This document shows positions 51,840-60,351 of a stretch of DNA of 64,000 nucleotides, in pieces; the stretch's first letter is position 1; the number at the start of each line of letters is the position of its first letter. Both the position numbers and the translations under genes were made by a program. Origin of the DNA: Acidobacteria bacterium AB60 (GTDB lineage: Bacteria > Acidobacteriota > Terriglobia > Terriglobales > Acidobacteriaceae); assembly GCA_008682415.1 (NCBI GenBank), contig VANK01000013.1:62001-126000 (forward strand), read 5' to 3'. The notes under the pieces were generated by a model. That model was not told the DNA's origin, ran no database searches, and was given only the letters and a program-made list of their open reading frames with translations.

Positions 51840-53438
51840 TCAATGGCCCACCATCATCTTCTTCATCTTGGGCGGGCGCTTCATCACGAACGGCAGCGGC
51901 ACCAGAATGATCGTGACCGCGGCCATGATCCAGACCGTGTCCACGTAAGCCAGCAGGCGCGCCTGGCGCTGGGCCATGCCGTAGATCTGCGCTCCGGCGT
52001 GATACAGCGCGTCCGGGCCGGACATCCCGCTGTGCTGAAGCGCTCCCGCAAGTCCCTGCCGCATGCGCTCGAACGGACCGTCCCCCGGGGCCGTGTGCGC
52101 GCCCAGCATATTCAGGTGTCGCTGCGTGAGGCGGGCCAGCATCGTCGTCATGAAGCTGATCCCTACGCTGCCGCCCAGGTTGCGCGAAAGCGCGGACATG
52201 CCGCTGATCTCGTTGTTCTTGTGCTGCGGAATGCCGGCGTAACAGAGGGTGTTGATGGGGATGAACAGAAACGGCAAGCCCAGCACGATGACCGCGCGCC
52301 AGCTGACCGCAAGCCCGAAGCTGACATTGAGATTGAGATTGGCCATGCGCACCAGGCCCAGCGTGGTGATCACGAATCCGATGGCCACCAGCTTGCGCGG
52401 ATCGAACTTCGGCGCGAGCGCGCCTGCCACCGGAAAAAGAATCATCAACACCACGGCGCCCGACGAGATGGCCTCTCCGGCCTGGCGCGCGGAGTACCCC
52501 ATGATCTCCTGCAGAAACTGCGGGATCAGCACCGTGGAAGAGTAAAGCGCGACGCCCACCATGAAGAGCACCATCTGCGTCGTGCCCACGTTTCGTCGCA
52601 TGTACAGGCGCAAATCAAGGATTGGATGCTCCACCCGCAGCTCCCACCAGATAAAGACTGCCAGCGAAACAGCCGCAGTCACCGCACACCCGATGATGAA
52701 GCGAGAGCTGAACCAGTCATCTTCCTGGCCCTTGTCGAGCATGATCTGAAGGCCGGCCACCGCGAGCACCAGCAGGCCGAGGCCCCAGTAATCCACGCTG
52801 GCCTGCTTCTTGCGCGTGTCCGCCAGGTACGGCGGGTCTTCCACGAGACGGTTGGTGAGATACATCGACAGGATCCCAACCGGAATGTTCAGGAAGAAGA
52901 TCCAGCGCCAGCTGAAATTGTCGATGATCCAGCCGCCGACAGTAGGGCCGATCGCTGGCGCCATGACCACCGCGACGCCGTAGATCGCGAACGCCATGCT
53001 GCGCTTCTCCGGGCGGAATGTGTCGGCCAGAATGGCCTGTTCGCTGGGCTGCAAGCCGCCGCCCGCGGCCCCTTGCAGCACCCGGAAGAAGACGAGGATC
53101 CCCAGAGTGGGCGCGAGGCCGCAGAGCAGGGAACAGACCGTAAAAAGGAAGACGCAGCTCATGTAAAACCGCTTCCGTCCGAAGCGGTTCGCCAGCCATC
53201 CGCTGATCGGCAGCACCATGGCATTCGCCACCAGGTAACTGGTCAGGACCCAGGTGGCTTCGTCCTGGCTTGCGGAAAGCGTCCCGGCGATATGCTGCAT
53301 CGCCACGTTCGCGATGGACGTGTCCAGAGCCTCCATGAACGTAGCCATCGTGACGGTGATCGCGATGGCCCACGGGTTTGCCCGAGGCCGCCATGTGTCA
53401 TGGAAGCTAAGTGTGGAGGCTGCGGCTGCCGTCGCCAA
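51840..53438 (-). CDS. DHA2-type MFS multidrug exporter (EmrB/QacA-like)
   Basis: The start is set at TTG 53438 with GAGGAG six bases upstream, giving 532 residues, normal for 14-helix DHA2 transporters. The longer reading frame would overlap tsaB on the other strand. The family motifs are present: EALDTSIANVAMQHIAG for motif D1, NRFGRKRFYM for motif A, and GLQPSEQAILADTF. Such exporters remove drugs or metabolites by proton antiport. No HlyD-type membrane-fusion partner gene (EmrA-like) is next to it, although it may still act as a single exporter. The gene shares a divergent 115-base gap with tsaB. Confidence 0.9.
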   Translation of the reverse strand: MATAAAASTLSFHDTWRPRANPWAIAITVTMATFMEALDTSIANVAMQHIAGTLSASQDEATWVLTSYLVANAMVLPISGWLANRFGRKRFYMSCVFLFTVCSLLCGLAPTLGILVFFRVLQGAAGGGLQPSEQAILADTFRPEKRSMAFAIYGVAVVMAPAIGPTVGGWIIDNFSWRWIFFLNIPVGILSMYLTNRLVEDPPYLADTRKKQASVDYWGLGLLVLAVAGLQIMLDKGQEDDWFSSRFIIGCAVTAAVSLAVFIWWELRVEHPILDLRLYMRRNVGTTQMVLFMVGVALYSSTVLIPQFLQEIMGYSARQAGEAISSGAVVLMILFPVAGALAPKFDPRKLVAIGFVITTLGLVRMANLNLNVSFGLAVSWRAVIVLGLPFLFIPINTLCYAGIPQHKNNEISGMSALSRNLGGSVGISFMTTMLARLTQRHLNMLGAHTAPGDGPFERMRQGLAGALQHSGMSGPDALYHAGAQIYGMAQRQARLLAYVDTVWIMAAVTIILVPLPFVMKRPPKMKKMMVGH

Positions 53439-53553
53439 AACTGCTCCTCGCGATAGGTCGGAACCTGAGGGGATGAGTGCTGGATTTAGATTAGCGGAAT
53501 TCCGTCCCGCGGATTGTCGCCCACCGCATATTGCCGTGTATATCCTGAGAAGA

Positions 53554-54237
53554 ATGAACGAGACGGGAACAGATTCGGTCCTGGCGCTGGGAATCGACAC
53601 CTGTGGCCCTTCCGGCTCGGTTTCCCTTGGGAGGATCACTCGCACCGACGTGGAGTCGCTTGCGCAGGCGGAATTGGAAGGTCGCACCTATTCGGCCACC
53701 CTCGTCGCTGCCGTCAAGCAGATTCTCGAGGAAGGGGCCGCGTTCCTTCGCCAAATCGGCGTCCTCGTGGTGGTCAATGGCCCCGGCAGCTTTACCGGGG
53801 TACGGGTGGGCCTCAGTGCCGCCAAAGGCTTCGCTGAGGGCGCGGGCATCCCCGTGGTCTCCCTCTCGCGCCTCGAGGTGCTCTCCGCCAAAGCTGCTGT
53901 GCAGAATGCGGCACTCGACGCGCATCGTCAGGAGATATTCCTGCGTCTGGAGGGGCGGGAACTCCTTGCAGGCCGCGCCGAGCTGTCCGGCCTTCCCGCA
54001 CCGGAGGCATGCGCCGTCTGTGATCCCCAGGCGGAGTCGATCCTCAACGAAGCGTGGCCGGCCACGCGGTTGCTGACCGTTCTTCCCCCCAGCGCGGCAG
54101 ACGCCCTGCTGGTGGCCGCACCCCGGATTCGCGCCCGTGAATTCGCCGATGTCGCCCTTCTGGACGGGCATTACCTCCGTCGCTCGGATGCGGAGATCTT
54201 TGGGGATCCGCAGGTCGCCGCAGCGCACAGCAAATGA
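53554..54237 (+). CDS. tsaB: tRNA threonylcarbamoyladenosine biosynthesis protein TsaB
   Basis: TsaB is the ASKHA-fold partner of TsaD needed to make t6A37 in ANN-decoding tRNAs. The 227-residue protein starts at ATG 53554 and shows the family pattern: VLALGIDTCGPSGSVSLG near the start and the conserved NGPGSFTGVRVGLSAAKGFAEG near 71-92. The sequence ends with DGHYLRRSDAEI, which contains the usual C-terminal YLR motif. rimI follows with a four-base ATGA overlap, the common tsaB-rimI gene pair. No TsaE or TsaD gene is in the window. Confidence 0.94.
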   Translation: MNETGTDSVLALGIDTCGPSGSVSLGRITRTDVESLAQAELEGRTYSATLVAAVKQILEEGAAFLRQIGVLVVVNGPGSFTGVRVGLSAAKGFAEGAGIPVVSLSRLEVLSAKAAVQNAALDAHRQEIFLRLEGRELLAGRAELSGLPAPEACAVCDPQAESILNEAWPATRLLTVLPPSAADALLVAAPRIRAREFADVALLDGHYLRRSDAEIFGDPQVAAAHSK

Positions 54238-54713
54238 TCTTAGGCTTGCAGGTTCGGTCCATGGCTCTCGAGGATGTTGAGGCCGTGATTGCGCTCGCTG
54301 CCGGCCTCCCAACAGCGCCGCACTGGCCCCGCGCCGCCTGGGAAGCCCTCTTTGACCCGGTAACATCCTCGAGGCGCATCGCTTTGGTCGCGGAGTTGCA
54401 AAAGCAGGTCATCGGCTTTGCGATCGCCGCTCTGATATCCCCAGAAGCGGAACTGGAAAGCATCGCCGTCATGCAATCCCATCAAGGAGGCGGGGTTGGT
54501 CGCACCCTGCTCGCAGAGCTCCAACGCCAGCTTCAATCCCGCGGAATCAGCGAAATCACGCTTGAGGTGCGCGCTTCCAACATTGCGGCGTTGAGGTTCT
54601 ACCAGGCCCACGGATTCACAGAAATTGGGCGAAGGCCGGGCTATTATCCCGATTCCGGGGAGGCCGCCGTTCTGATGACGGCCCCTATCCCAACCCCGGC
54701 CAGAAAACAATGA
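54234..54713 (+). CDS. rimI: Ribosomal protein S18-alanine N-acetyltransferase RimI
   Basis: RimI acetylates the N-terminal alanine of ribosomal protein bS18. The 159-residue GNAT has ESIAVMQSHQGGGVGRTLLAELQRQL near 80-105, the acetyl-CoA-binding loop R/Q-x-x-G-x-G. It also has EVRASNIAALRFYQAHGFTEIGRR near 112-135, the classic RimI EVRxSNxAAxxLYxxxGF motif. The start overlaps the tsaB stop. This position next to tsaB is the usual context. Length and motifs are normal. Confidence 0.93.
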   Translation: MILGLQVRSMALEDVEAVIALAAGLPTAPHWPRAAWEALFDPVTSSRRIALVAELQKQVIGFAIAALISPEAELESIAVMQSHQGGGVGRTLLAELQRQLQSRGISEITLEVRASNIAALRFYQAHGFTEIGRRPGYYPDSGEAAVLMTAPIPTPARKQ

Positions 54714-54878
54714 CCGGGCGCAAGTAGCGGAGAAGGCGTGACTTGAATCACGGTGTGACGTTCAAGACGCTCTTTATCCACAACGCCGCTAACTTTCCTG
54801 ATCACACGCTCTTGCAACCGTTGCACGCAAGAGCTATATCTTAATGTCCGATTAATCTCGAACCCGAGGGAGGAGCCT

Positions 54879-55085
54879 ATGGAAGAGATTCACGATCCGC
54901 TGAGCGAAGAGTTGGACCGCCTGCACGCCGAACATCGTCGCTACGCTCAGCGGTTAGAGGAGCTGATTCAAAAACCCTACCTTTCCGACGATGAGCAGCT
55001 TGAGGAGGTGCGGCTCAAGAAGCTGAAACTCCATGCCAAGGATCTGATCTACGCCCTGGAACGCCGCACTGCGGTCATGGCCTGA
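54879..55085 (+). CDS. DUF465/YdcH-like small protein
   Basis: A 68-residue, strongly charged, helical protein preceded by GGGAGGAG. The pattern LSEELDRLHAEHRRYAQRLEEL then PYLSDDEQLEEVRLKKLKLHAKD is the YdcH/DUF465 signature, a two-helix coiled hairpin. The function is unknown. It stands alone, with 165 bases before and 167 after it. Confidence 0.85.
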   Translation: MEEIHDPLSEELDRLHAEHRRYAQRLEELIQKPYLSDDEQLEEVRLKKLKLHAKDLIYALERRTAVMA

Positions 55086-55252
55086 CGAACTCAGATCCCC
55101 TGCCTCCGCTCCGGATGAGGCTCCGGCTTCTTCCGGCCGCAACGGCGAAGGCAGATTTGCAAAGCGCAGGACGAAGCGGCCTCGCAGCCGCCAAACGCAA
55201 GCGGAGTGTGCGCCTGAGCAGGCAAAGGGAAACCGTATAATCGTTAGGGACA

Positions 55253-55897
55253 ATGGTTCGTGACGGTTACATCTACGGCTTGACCTTGCTGGCGATCGCA
55301 GCGCTGGTTGTGTGGTTTACGGGCAGTTGGGTCTGGGCGCTCATTCCGCTGCTCCTGGCTGCATTCTTCCTGTGGTTCTTCCGGGACCCCGAACGGCCCA
55401 TACCCTCTGCGCCGGGTCTGATCGTGTCTCCCGCCGATGGCCTCGTGACCGAGGCGGTAACAATCTCCACGCCAGACGGCCCCCGCAAACGCATCAGCAT
55501 CTTCCTGAGTGTGTTTGATGTGCACGTGAATCGCGCCCCCATCGCCGGAGAGCTGCGCGAAATCCGCTACTACAAGGGCCAGTACATGAATGCCATGAAC
55601 CCGGCATGCGCGGAGTGCAATGAGAGGAACATCGTCACCATGCGCGGCGAGGGCATCGAGGTGACCTTCAAGCAGATCGCCGGGCTGCTCGCGCGGCGAA
55701 TCGTGTTCCCGCTCAAAGAAGGCGATCGCGTGCAGCGGGGCCAGCGTGTCGGGCTCATCAAATTCGGCTCCCGCACCGACATCGTCATGCCGGCCGAAGC
55801 GGACTTTCGCGTGGAAGTCGGCCAGCGCGTCAAAGGAGGCGCCAGCGTGATCGCGGTCATGAGCGCCCCGCCCCCAAGCCAAGGAGCAGGGGCGTGA
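55253..55897 (+). CDS. psd: Phosphatidylserine decarboxylase, short form
   Basis: The enzyme decarboxylates phosphatidylserine to phosphatidylethanolamine. The 214-residue protein is the short archaeal-type Psd: two N-terminal membrane segments (residues about 8-45), then [11 protein letters not shown] near 60-70, [18 protein letters not shown] near 82-100 and the self-cleavage site in [12 protein letters not shown] near 167-178, where the serine becomes the pyruvoyl group. The stop overlaps the pssA start (GTGA), forming a two-gene lipid operon. Confidence 0.93.
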   Translation: MVRDGYIYGLTLLAIAALVVWFTGSWVWALIPLLLAAFFLWFFRDPERPIPSAPGLIVSPADGLVTEAVTISTPDGPRKRISIFLSVFDVHVNRAPIAGELREIRYYKGQYMNAMNPACAECNERNIVTMRGEGIEVTFKQIAGLLARRIVFPLKEGDRVQRGQRVGLIKFGSRTDIVMPAEADFRVEVGQRVKGGASVIAVMSAPPPSQGAGA

Positions 55898-56790
55898 ACG
55901 GCGGCCTCACCCCGGGCCCGGCAGTCGCGCGGGCGCGAAAGAACTCCCGGCTGCGCCGCGGCATGTACCTCCTCCCCTCGTTGTTCACGGTAGGCAACAT
56001 CGGAGCCGGTTACTTCGCCATCACGCGGCTGTTCGCCGCAATCAGCGGGCGCGGCGACGTCCGTACCAACCTCGACTGGGCGGCCATCGCCATCCTCTTT
56101 GCCATCCCCTTTGACTCGCTCGATGGCCGTATCGCCCGCATGACCAATACCACCAGCGAGTTCGGCAAAGAGCTGGACTCTCTGGCCGACGTCATCACTT
56201 TCGGCGTGGCCCCCAGCCTTCTGGCCTATATCTGGGGCCTGCACTTCCTTCCCGATTCCATCAATCCGGAGCTGCGCCAGGACCTGGTCCACGTCGGCGC
56301 CTTCATCTGCTTCCTGTTCCTGATCGGCGGTGCTTCCCGCCTGGCGCGGTTCAACATCAGCCACAACCCGCAGCCGCGCAATCCCGGCCGGCCTGATCGC
56401 AAATACTTCGTCGGTATGCCCATTCCGGCGGCCGCCGGCCTCCTTGCCGCAACCGTCCACCTCTGCTACGGCTACCCCGTCCTGGCCTGGTGGTTCGCCA
56501 TCGCCTGGCTCTGCCTCGTGGGGCTCTGCGGATTCCTGATGGTCAGCACCTGGCGCTTCTGGTCGGGCAAGGAGATCAACCTCTCTCGCCGGCATCCCTC
56601 GCAGATCCTGCTCCTCATGGCGATCGCCCTGTTCCTCATTCTGCGATTCTCCCAGGTGGTTCTCTTCACTTGTGCCCTGATCTACATGTTCTCGGGCATC
56701 TGGGCGCGCGCCGCCTACTCGTGGTCGCGGCGTCGCCGGCACCGGTCCGGTCCTGCCCTGGAGCGCGCCGATCCCCTCCGCCACTCGTAA
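55894..56790 (+). CDS. pssA: CDP-diacylglycerol-serine O-phosphatidyltransferase
   Basis: PssA makes phosphatidylserine, the substrate of Psd. The 298-residue membrane protein has the CDP-alcohol phosphotransferase motif in full: [10 protein letters not shown] followed by [10 protein letters not shown] at about 70-95, with the D-x2-D-G-x2-A-R-x8-G-x3-D-x3-D spacing. Seven or so hydrophobic segments follow. The GTG start overlaps the psd stop. The next gene, an Asd-like protein, begins 18 bases later and may be in the same transcript. The short tail is rich in Arg and Ser. Confidence 0.93.
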   Translation: MNGGLTPGPAVARARKNSRLRRGMYLLPSLFTVGNIGAGYFAITRLFAAISGRGDVRTNLDWAAIAILFAIPFDSLDGRIARMTNTTSEFGKELDSLADVITFGVAPSLLAYIWGLHFLPDSINPELRQDLVHVGAFICFLFLIGGASRLARFNISHNPQPRNPGRPDRKYFVGMPIPAAAGLLAATVHLCYGYPVLAWWFAIAWLCLVGLCGFLMVSTWRFWSGKEINLSRRHPSQILLLMAIALFLILRFSQVVLFTCALIYMFSGIWARAAYSWSRRRRHRSGPALERADPLRHS

Positions 56791-56808
56791 CCAATTCAAA
56801 GGAAACCC

Positions 56809-57834
56809 GTGTACAAGATCGCGATTGTCGGCGCTGCCAGCCTTCTCGGCAAGGAGTTGAAGGACGCTATCTCGGAATCGCCCCTGGCCGCCGCCAGCTT
56901 TACCTTGTTCGACGAAGAGCAGGCCCACGGTCAACTCGACCAGGTGGGCGACGAGATCACCTTCGTCCAGCCTCTCGAGCCGGATGCCTTCGACAAAATG
57001 GACTTCACCTTCTTCTGCGGTGCCGAGGAGCTGACCCGGCGCCACTGGGCCAACGCGCTCCGCGCCGGCTCTTCGGTCCTCGACCTCTCCGGCGCGCTCG
57101 ATCAGGAACCAGGTGTCCTCGTGCGGGCTCCCTGGCTGGGCACCGGGCCCGGAACGGCGGACCTGTTCACCCCCGCCGTAGTTCCGGCCCACCCGGCCGC
57201 ACTCGCCCTGGCCCTCCTGCTGGAACGCCTCCAGGACGCCGCGCCGGTCCGCTTCGCAGCCGTCACCCTGCTGATTCCGGCCAGCGAGTTCGGCCGCGCC
57301 GCCATGGACGAACTCCATCAGCAGACCGTCAGCCTGCTCAGCTTTCAGACTCTTCCCCGCGCCATCTACGATGCCCAGGCTGCCTTCAATCTCCTCACCG
57401 GCATGGGCGAGGCGGCAAAACCCAGCCTGGCGCGGCTTGAGGATCGCATCCGCCGCCACTATGAAGCCCTCGGCGGCGGCCGTTGGCCCGCCCTCGGTAT
57501 CCAGGCAGTTGCCGCCCCCGTCTTCCACGGCCATGCCTTCTCCATCTCCGTCGAACTGGAACGCGCAGTCGAGATCACCACTCTCGAGGAGGCCCTCACC
57601 GGCTCTCGGATCGACCTCGTGCTCGAAGACACGGATTCGCCTTCGAATCTGGCCGCCACCGGCCAGAATGACATCCTGGTGCGGATGCGACCCATCCAGG
57701 AAGGACGGAACCCCGCCCAGACCGCGCGCTTCTGGCTATGGGCCGCCTCCGACAACCTGCGCCTCTACGCGCAGAATGCCGTGGATTGCGCCCTCGACCT
57801 GCGTCGGCTTCGTCCCCAGGGAACCGTACAGTAG
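56809..57834 (+). CDS. Aspartate-semialdehyde dehydrogenase paralogue lacking the catalytic cysteine
   Basis: A 341-residue protein with the Asd fold: YKIAIVGAASLLGKELKDAI is the NADP-binding Rossmann start, and the C-terminal half keeps AVAAPVFHGHAFSISVELE, corresponding to the conserved GH stretch. In true Asd the segment NPNCST holds the catalytic cysteine. Here the corresponding stretch reads LFTPAVVPAHPAALALAL and there is no cysteine. SEFGRAAMDELHQQ replaces the usual SGAGRxGMEELxxQ. This places it with the Usg-like group of non-catalytic Asd relatives. It may bind a dinucleotide or a partner but should not make aspartate semialdehyde. GTG 56809 follows pssA by 18 bases. Confidence 0.85.
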   Translation: MYKIAIVGAASLLGKELKDAISESPLAAASFTLFDEEQAHGQLDQVGDEITFVQPLEPDAFDKMDFTFFCGAEELTRRHWANALRAGSSVLDLSGALDQEPGVLVRAPWLGTGPGTADLFTPAVVPAHPAALALALLLERLQDAAPVRFAAVTLLIPASEFGRAAMDELHQQTVSLLSFQTLPRAIYDAQAAFNLLTGMGEAAKPSLARLEDRIRRHYEALGGGRWPALGIQAVAAPVFHGHAFSISVELERAVEITTLEEALTGSRIDLVLEDTDSPSNLAATGQNDILVRMRPIQEGRNPAQTARFWLWAASDNLRLYAQNAVDCALDLRRLRPQGTVQ

Positions 57835-57876
57835 CCGTTCGCGCGTTCAGGACCGCACTCGCCCCGACGGCTCGGG

Positions 57877-59037
57877 TCAGGTGCGCTGCCGCTGCCCTGC
57901 CGACCACATCTGTTCGATGAAGGCATCGGTCATTCCCGCGATGTAGTCCGTTACTGTGCGCGCCAGCCCCTCCGTGCCAATCAGCACGCGATGATCTTCG
58001 GGCAACATCCCGGGCTCATTGATCAGACGTTGGAAGACACCATTCACCACGTCTTCGGCATGCTGGTGCACCTCTTCCATCCCCGGCGAGTTGTAGAGAT
58101 GGGCGTAGAGAAAGCTCTTGGCAATGCCGCGCTCCGCCTCCATCCTCGTGCTCAGGCCCGCTAACCGGTGGGGAAGATTGCGGATCTCTTCAAGAGTGGA
58201 CACGCCGGCCGTTCTCACCCGCGCATGAGTCTCCTCCATCAGATCGGTCACCAGCGCGTTCAGAATCCGGCGCAGCGTCTCGCTGATTACCAGGCGCAAC
58301 GCCGCGCCTGGCTCCTCTGCGCGAACCGCATCGAAGAACGCCCGGAACAACGGCACGCCGTCGCGCACCTGTTCAAGACTCAGAATGCCGGAGTCCAGTC
58401 CGTCATCCAGGTCAGCCGCCAGGTAGGCAATCTCGTCGGCGAGGTCGATGAGCTGCGCCTCCAGCGGCGGACGCTGATTCAGAAAGTATGCGGATAGCTC
58501 AGGGTGGGTGGTGCTCTCGTAATCGCGCGAGTGCTTCACGATTCCCTCGCGTACGCCGAGCGTGAGGTTCAACCCCCGAAACGCCGCATAACGCTCCTCA
58601 AACCACGTCACAATGCGCAGCGCGTGCAGGTTGTGATCGAAGCGCAACCCATGGGGCCTGAGGGCATCATCCAGGGCCTTTTCCCCGGCGTGCCCGAAAG
58701 GCGGGTGCCCGATATCGTGGGCCAGGGCCAGCGCCTCCGTGAGCTCCACGTTCAGGCCCAGCGCCAGCCCCACCGTGCGCGCAATCTGTGTCACCTCCAG
58801 CGTGTGCGTGAGGCGGCTCCGAAAATGATCGCCGGCGTGTTCCCCGGGAAGGCGCGTGAACACCTGCGTCTTGCCCGCCAGTCGGCGGAACGCCTTGGCG
58901 TGGAGAATGCGGGCTCCATCGCGGGCAAAAGGCGTGCGGTACGCGTGCGATGGTTCCGCGTGCGCGCGACTGGTCAGCTCGCCGCCCTGGGGGACGGCAA
59001 CGCCCGCGGGAAGCGCGAAGTGGAATTCGCTCCTCAT
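57877..59037 (-). CDS. dgt: dGTPase-like HD-domain hydrolase
   Basis: The enzyme hydrolyses dGTP or other dNTPs to the nucleoside and tripolyphosphate. Start ATG 59037 gives 386 residues; the longer frame is less likely. The HD-domain metal site is plain: RRLAGKTQVF, then RLTHTLEVTQIART, then LAHDIGHPPFGHAGE at about 80-145. The C-terminal half is helical (GLDSGILSLEQVR) and matches the deoxyguanosinetriphosphate triphosphohydrolase-like (YfbR/Dgt) group. No ribosome site stands out before ATG 59037. It is convergent with the Asd-like gene and divergent from the sugar-binding lipoprotein gene. Confidence 0.92.
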   Translation of the reverse strand: MRSEFHFALPAGVAVPQGGELTSRAHAEPSHAYRTPFARDGARILHAKAFRRLAGKTQVFTRLPGEHAGDHFRSRLTHTLEVTQIARTVGLALGLNVELTEALALAHDIGHPPFGHAGEKALDDALRPHGLRFDHNLHALRIVTWFEERYAAFRGLNLTLGVREGIVKHSRDYESTTHPELSAYFLNQRPPLEAQLIDLADEIAYLAADLDDGLDSGILSLEQVRDGVPLFRAFFDAVRAEEPGAALRLVISETLRRILNALVTDLMEETHARVRTAGVSTLEEIRNLPHRLAGLSTRMEAERGIAKSFLYAHLYNSPGMEEVHQHAEDVVNGVFQRLINEPGMLPEDHRVLIGTEGLARTVTDYIAGMTDAFIEQMWSAGQRQRT

Positions 59038-59308
59038 CCAAGTCTGGTTATATCCCAGCCGGGAGCACTCATGCCGGTCGACCCACGCGTGACGGTCGGC
59101 ACCATCGCCGGTCCCCCTGTGGCGGTATAAACGCGGCAAGCGGTTAGTGATGGACAAGCATTCGGGGTTAGGTGGATAATCCTGCCGACTTTCCGGGGCC
59201 GTTCAGCAATGATCCGGGCCTTTGACCCCAATGGCCGGCAACGGCATCGTGGGGCCTCCCCGGCGTGATTGGCTCCGCTGCATTTTCACGACTGGACTGG
59301 AGGAACCG

Positions 59309-60292
59309 ATGAAGAGAAATCATGCAGTCGCGTGTATCGGCTTGGGGCTCGCGTTTCTATGCGGGTGCGAGCGGCATTCCAACAAGGAGACTTTTTATCT
59401 GGTCACCGCCAATGCGGGCCTTCCTTATTGGCAGACCGCTGCTGCCGGCTTTAATCATGCCGCCCAGCAGTACAAAGTTACCGGCAAAGTCGTCGGACCG
59501 GAGGGCTATGACCCCCAGGCAGAACTGGCTGCCTTGCAGCAGGCGGTCGCCTCCAAGCCCGCCGGCATTCTCATCTCGGTCGCCGACGCCGCTGTACTGC
59601 TCCCCGGCATCAACGCCGCCGTTCAGGCTGGAGTCCCGGTCATCACCATCGACTCCGACGCCGCGAACAGCCATCGCCTCTTCTTCATCGGCACCAATAA
59701 CGACGAGGCAGGAGGCCTTGCCGGGCGGCATGTGCTGGAAAAGCTCAAGGGGAAGGGAAATGTCATCGTCTTCACCCTCACCGGCCAGCCCAACACGGAG
59801 GAGCGCCTCAAGGGATTCAAAGACGCCATCGAAGGCAAGCAGATCAGCATCGCTGAAGTGATCGACGTCAAGGGCGATCCCCGCGCCGCCGTCGCGTTTG
59901 ACCGCGCTCAGGTTCTGCTCAACCAATCCGGCCCCAAGAAGATCGATGCCTTCGTCTGCTTCGATTCCGCCTCTGGCAAAATGGTCTCGGATGCCATCAA
60001 GCGCGCCAATGCCACCGACCGCCTGCTCGTGGCCTTCGACGTCAACCAGGACACGCTCGATGGAATCAAGGGCGGCTCCATCGAAGCCACCATCGCCCAG
60101 AAACCCTACACCATGGGCTACTTCGGTTTGAAGTCTCTCGACGAAGTCTTCCACAACCCACCCCAGCACGCCGATAAGGACTTCGCCGCTGACTCGTTCT
60201 CGCCCTACCCGGTCTTCGTCGACACCGGCACCTCGCTCGTCGACAAGAACAACGTTGACTTCTATCTCGCCTCCGCCACGGCCCAAAAATAG
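59309..60292 (+). CDS. Sugar-type ABC substrate-binding lipoprotein (RbsB-like)
   Basis: ATG 59309, preceded by GGAGGA, begins a 327-residue lipoprotein with the lipobox LAFLCGC near residue 20. The mature part is a type I periplasmic-binding protein: FYLVTANAGLPYWQTAAAGFNHAA near 30-53, GILISVADAAVLLPGINAAVQAGVPVITIDSDA near 86-120, and VIVFTLTGQPNTEERLKGFKDAI. These match RbsB/Peripla_BP_4 proteins for ribose or other sugars. The ABC permease and ATPase are not next to it, so it may pair with distant transporter genes or serve as a sensor. It ends at a perfect bidirectional terminator shared with the TPR gene. Confidence 0.88.
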   Translation: MKRNHAVACIGLGLAFLCGCERHSNKETFYLVTANAGLPYWQTAAAGFNHAAQQYKVTGKVVGPEGYDPQAELAALQQAVASKPAGILISVADAAVLLPGINAAVQAGVPVITIDSDAANSHRLFFIGTNNDEAGGLAGRHVLEKLKGKGNVIVFTLTGQPNTEERLKGFKDAIEGKQISIAEVIDVKGDPRAAVAFDRAQVLLNQSGPKKIDAFVCFDSASGKMVSDAIKRANATDRLLVAFDVNQDTLDGIKGGSIEATIAQKPYTMGYFGLKSLDEVFHNPPQHADKDFAADSFSPYPVFVDTGTSLVDKNNVDFYLASATAQK

Positions 60293-60303
60293 CAGGCAAA
60301 AGA

Positions 60304-60336
60304 GAAGGCCCGCATTCCTCGAGAATGCGGGCCTTC
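60304..60336. terminator. Perfect bidirectional terminator
   Basis: A 14-bp perfect stem (60304-60317 with 60323-60336) with a five-base CTCGA loop, between the convergent sugar-binding lipoprotein and TPR protein genes. Confidence 0.85.
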
Positions 60337-60351
60337 GAACGCTTCGAATCG

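Noticed and set aside
51843-53456. A 537-residue open frame antisense to the MFS exporter
   Set aside because: Arg/His-rich sequence without motifs, fully antisense to a clear DHA2 transporter.
55570-57534. A 654-residue open frame on the minus strand across psd, pssA and the Asd-like gene
   Set aside because: It overlaps three well-supported genes and shows only compositional sequence (Glu/Gly/Ala-rich).
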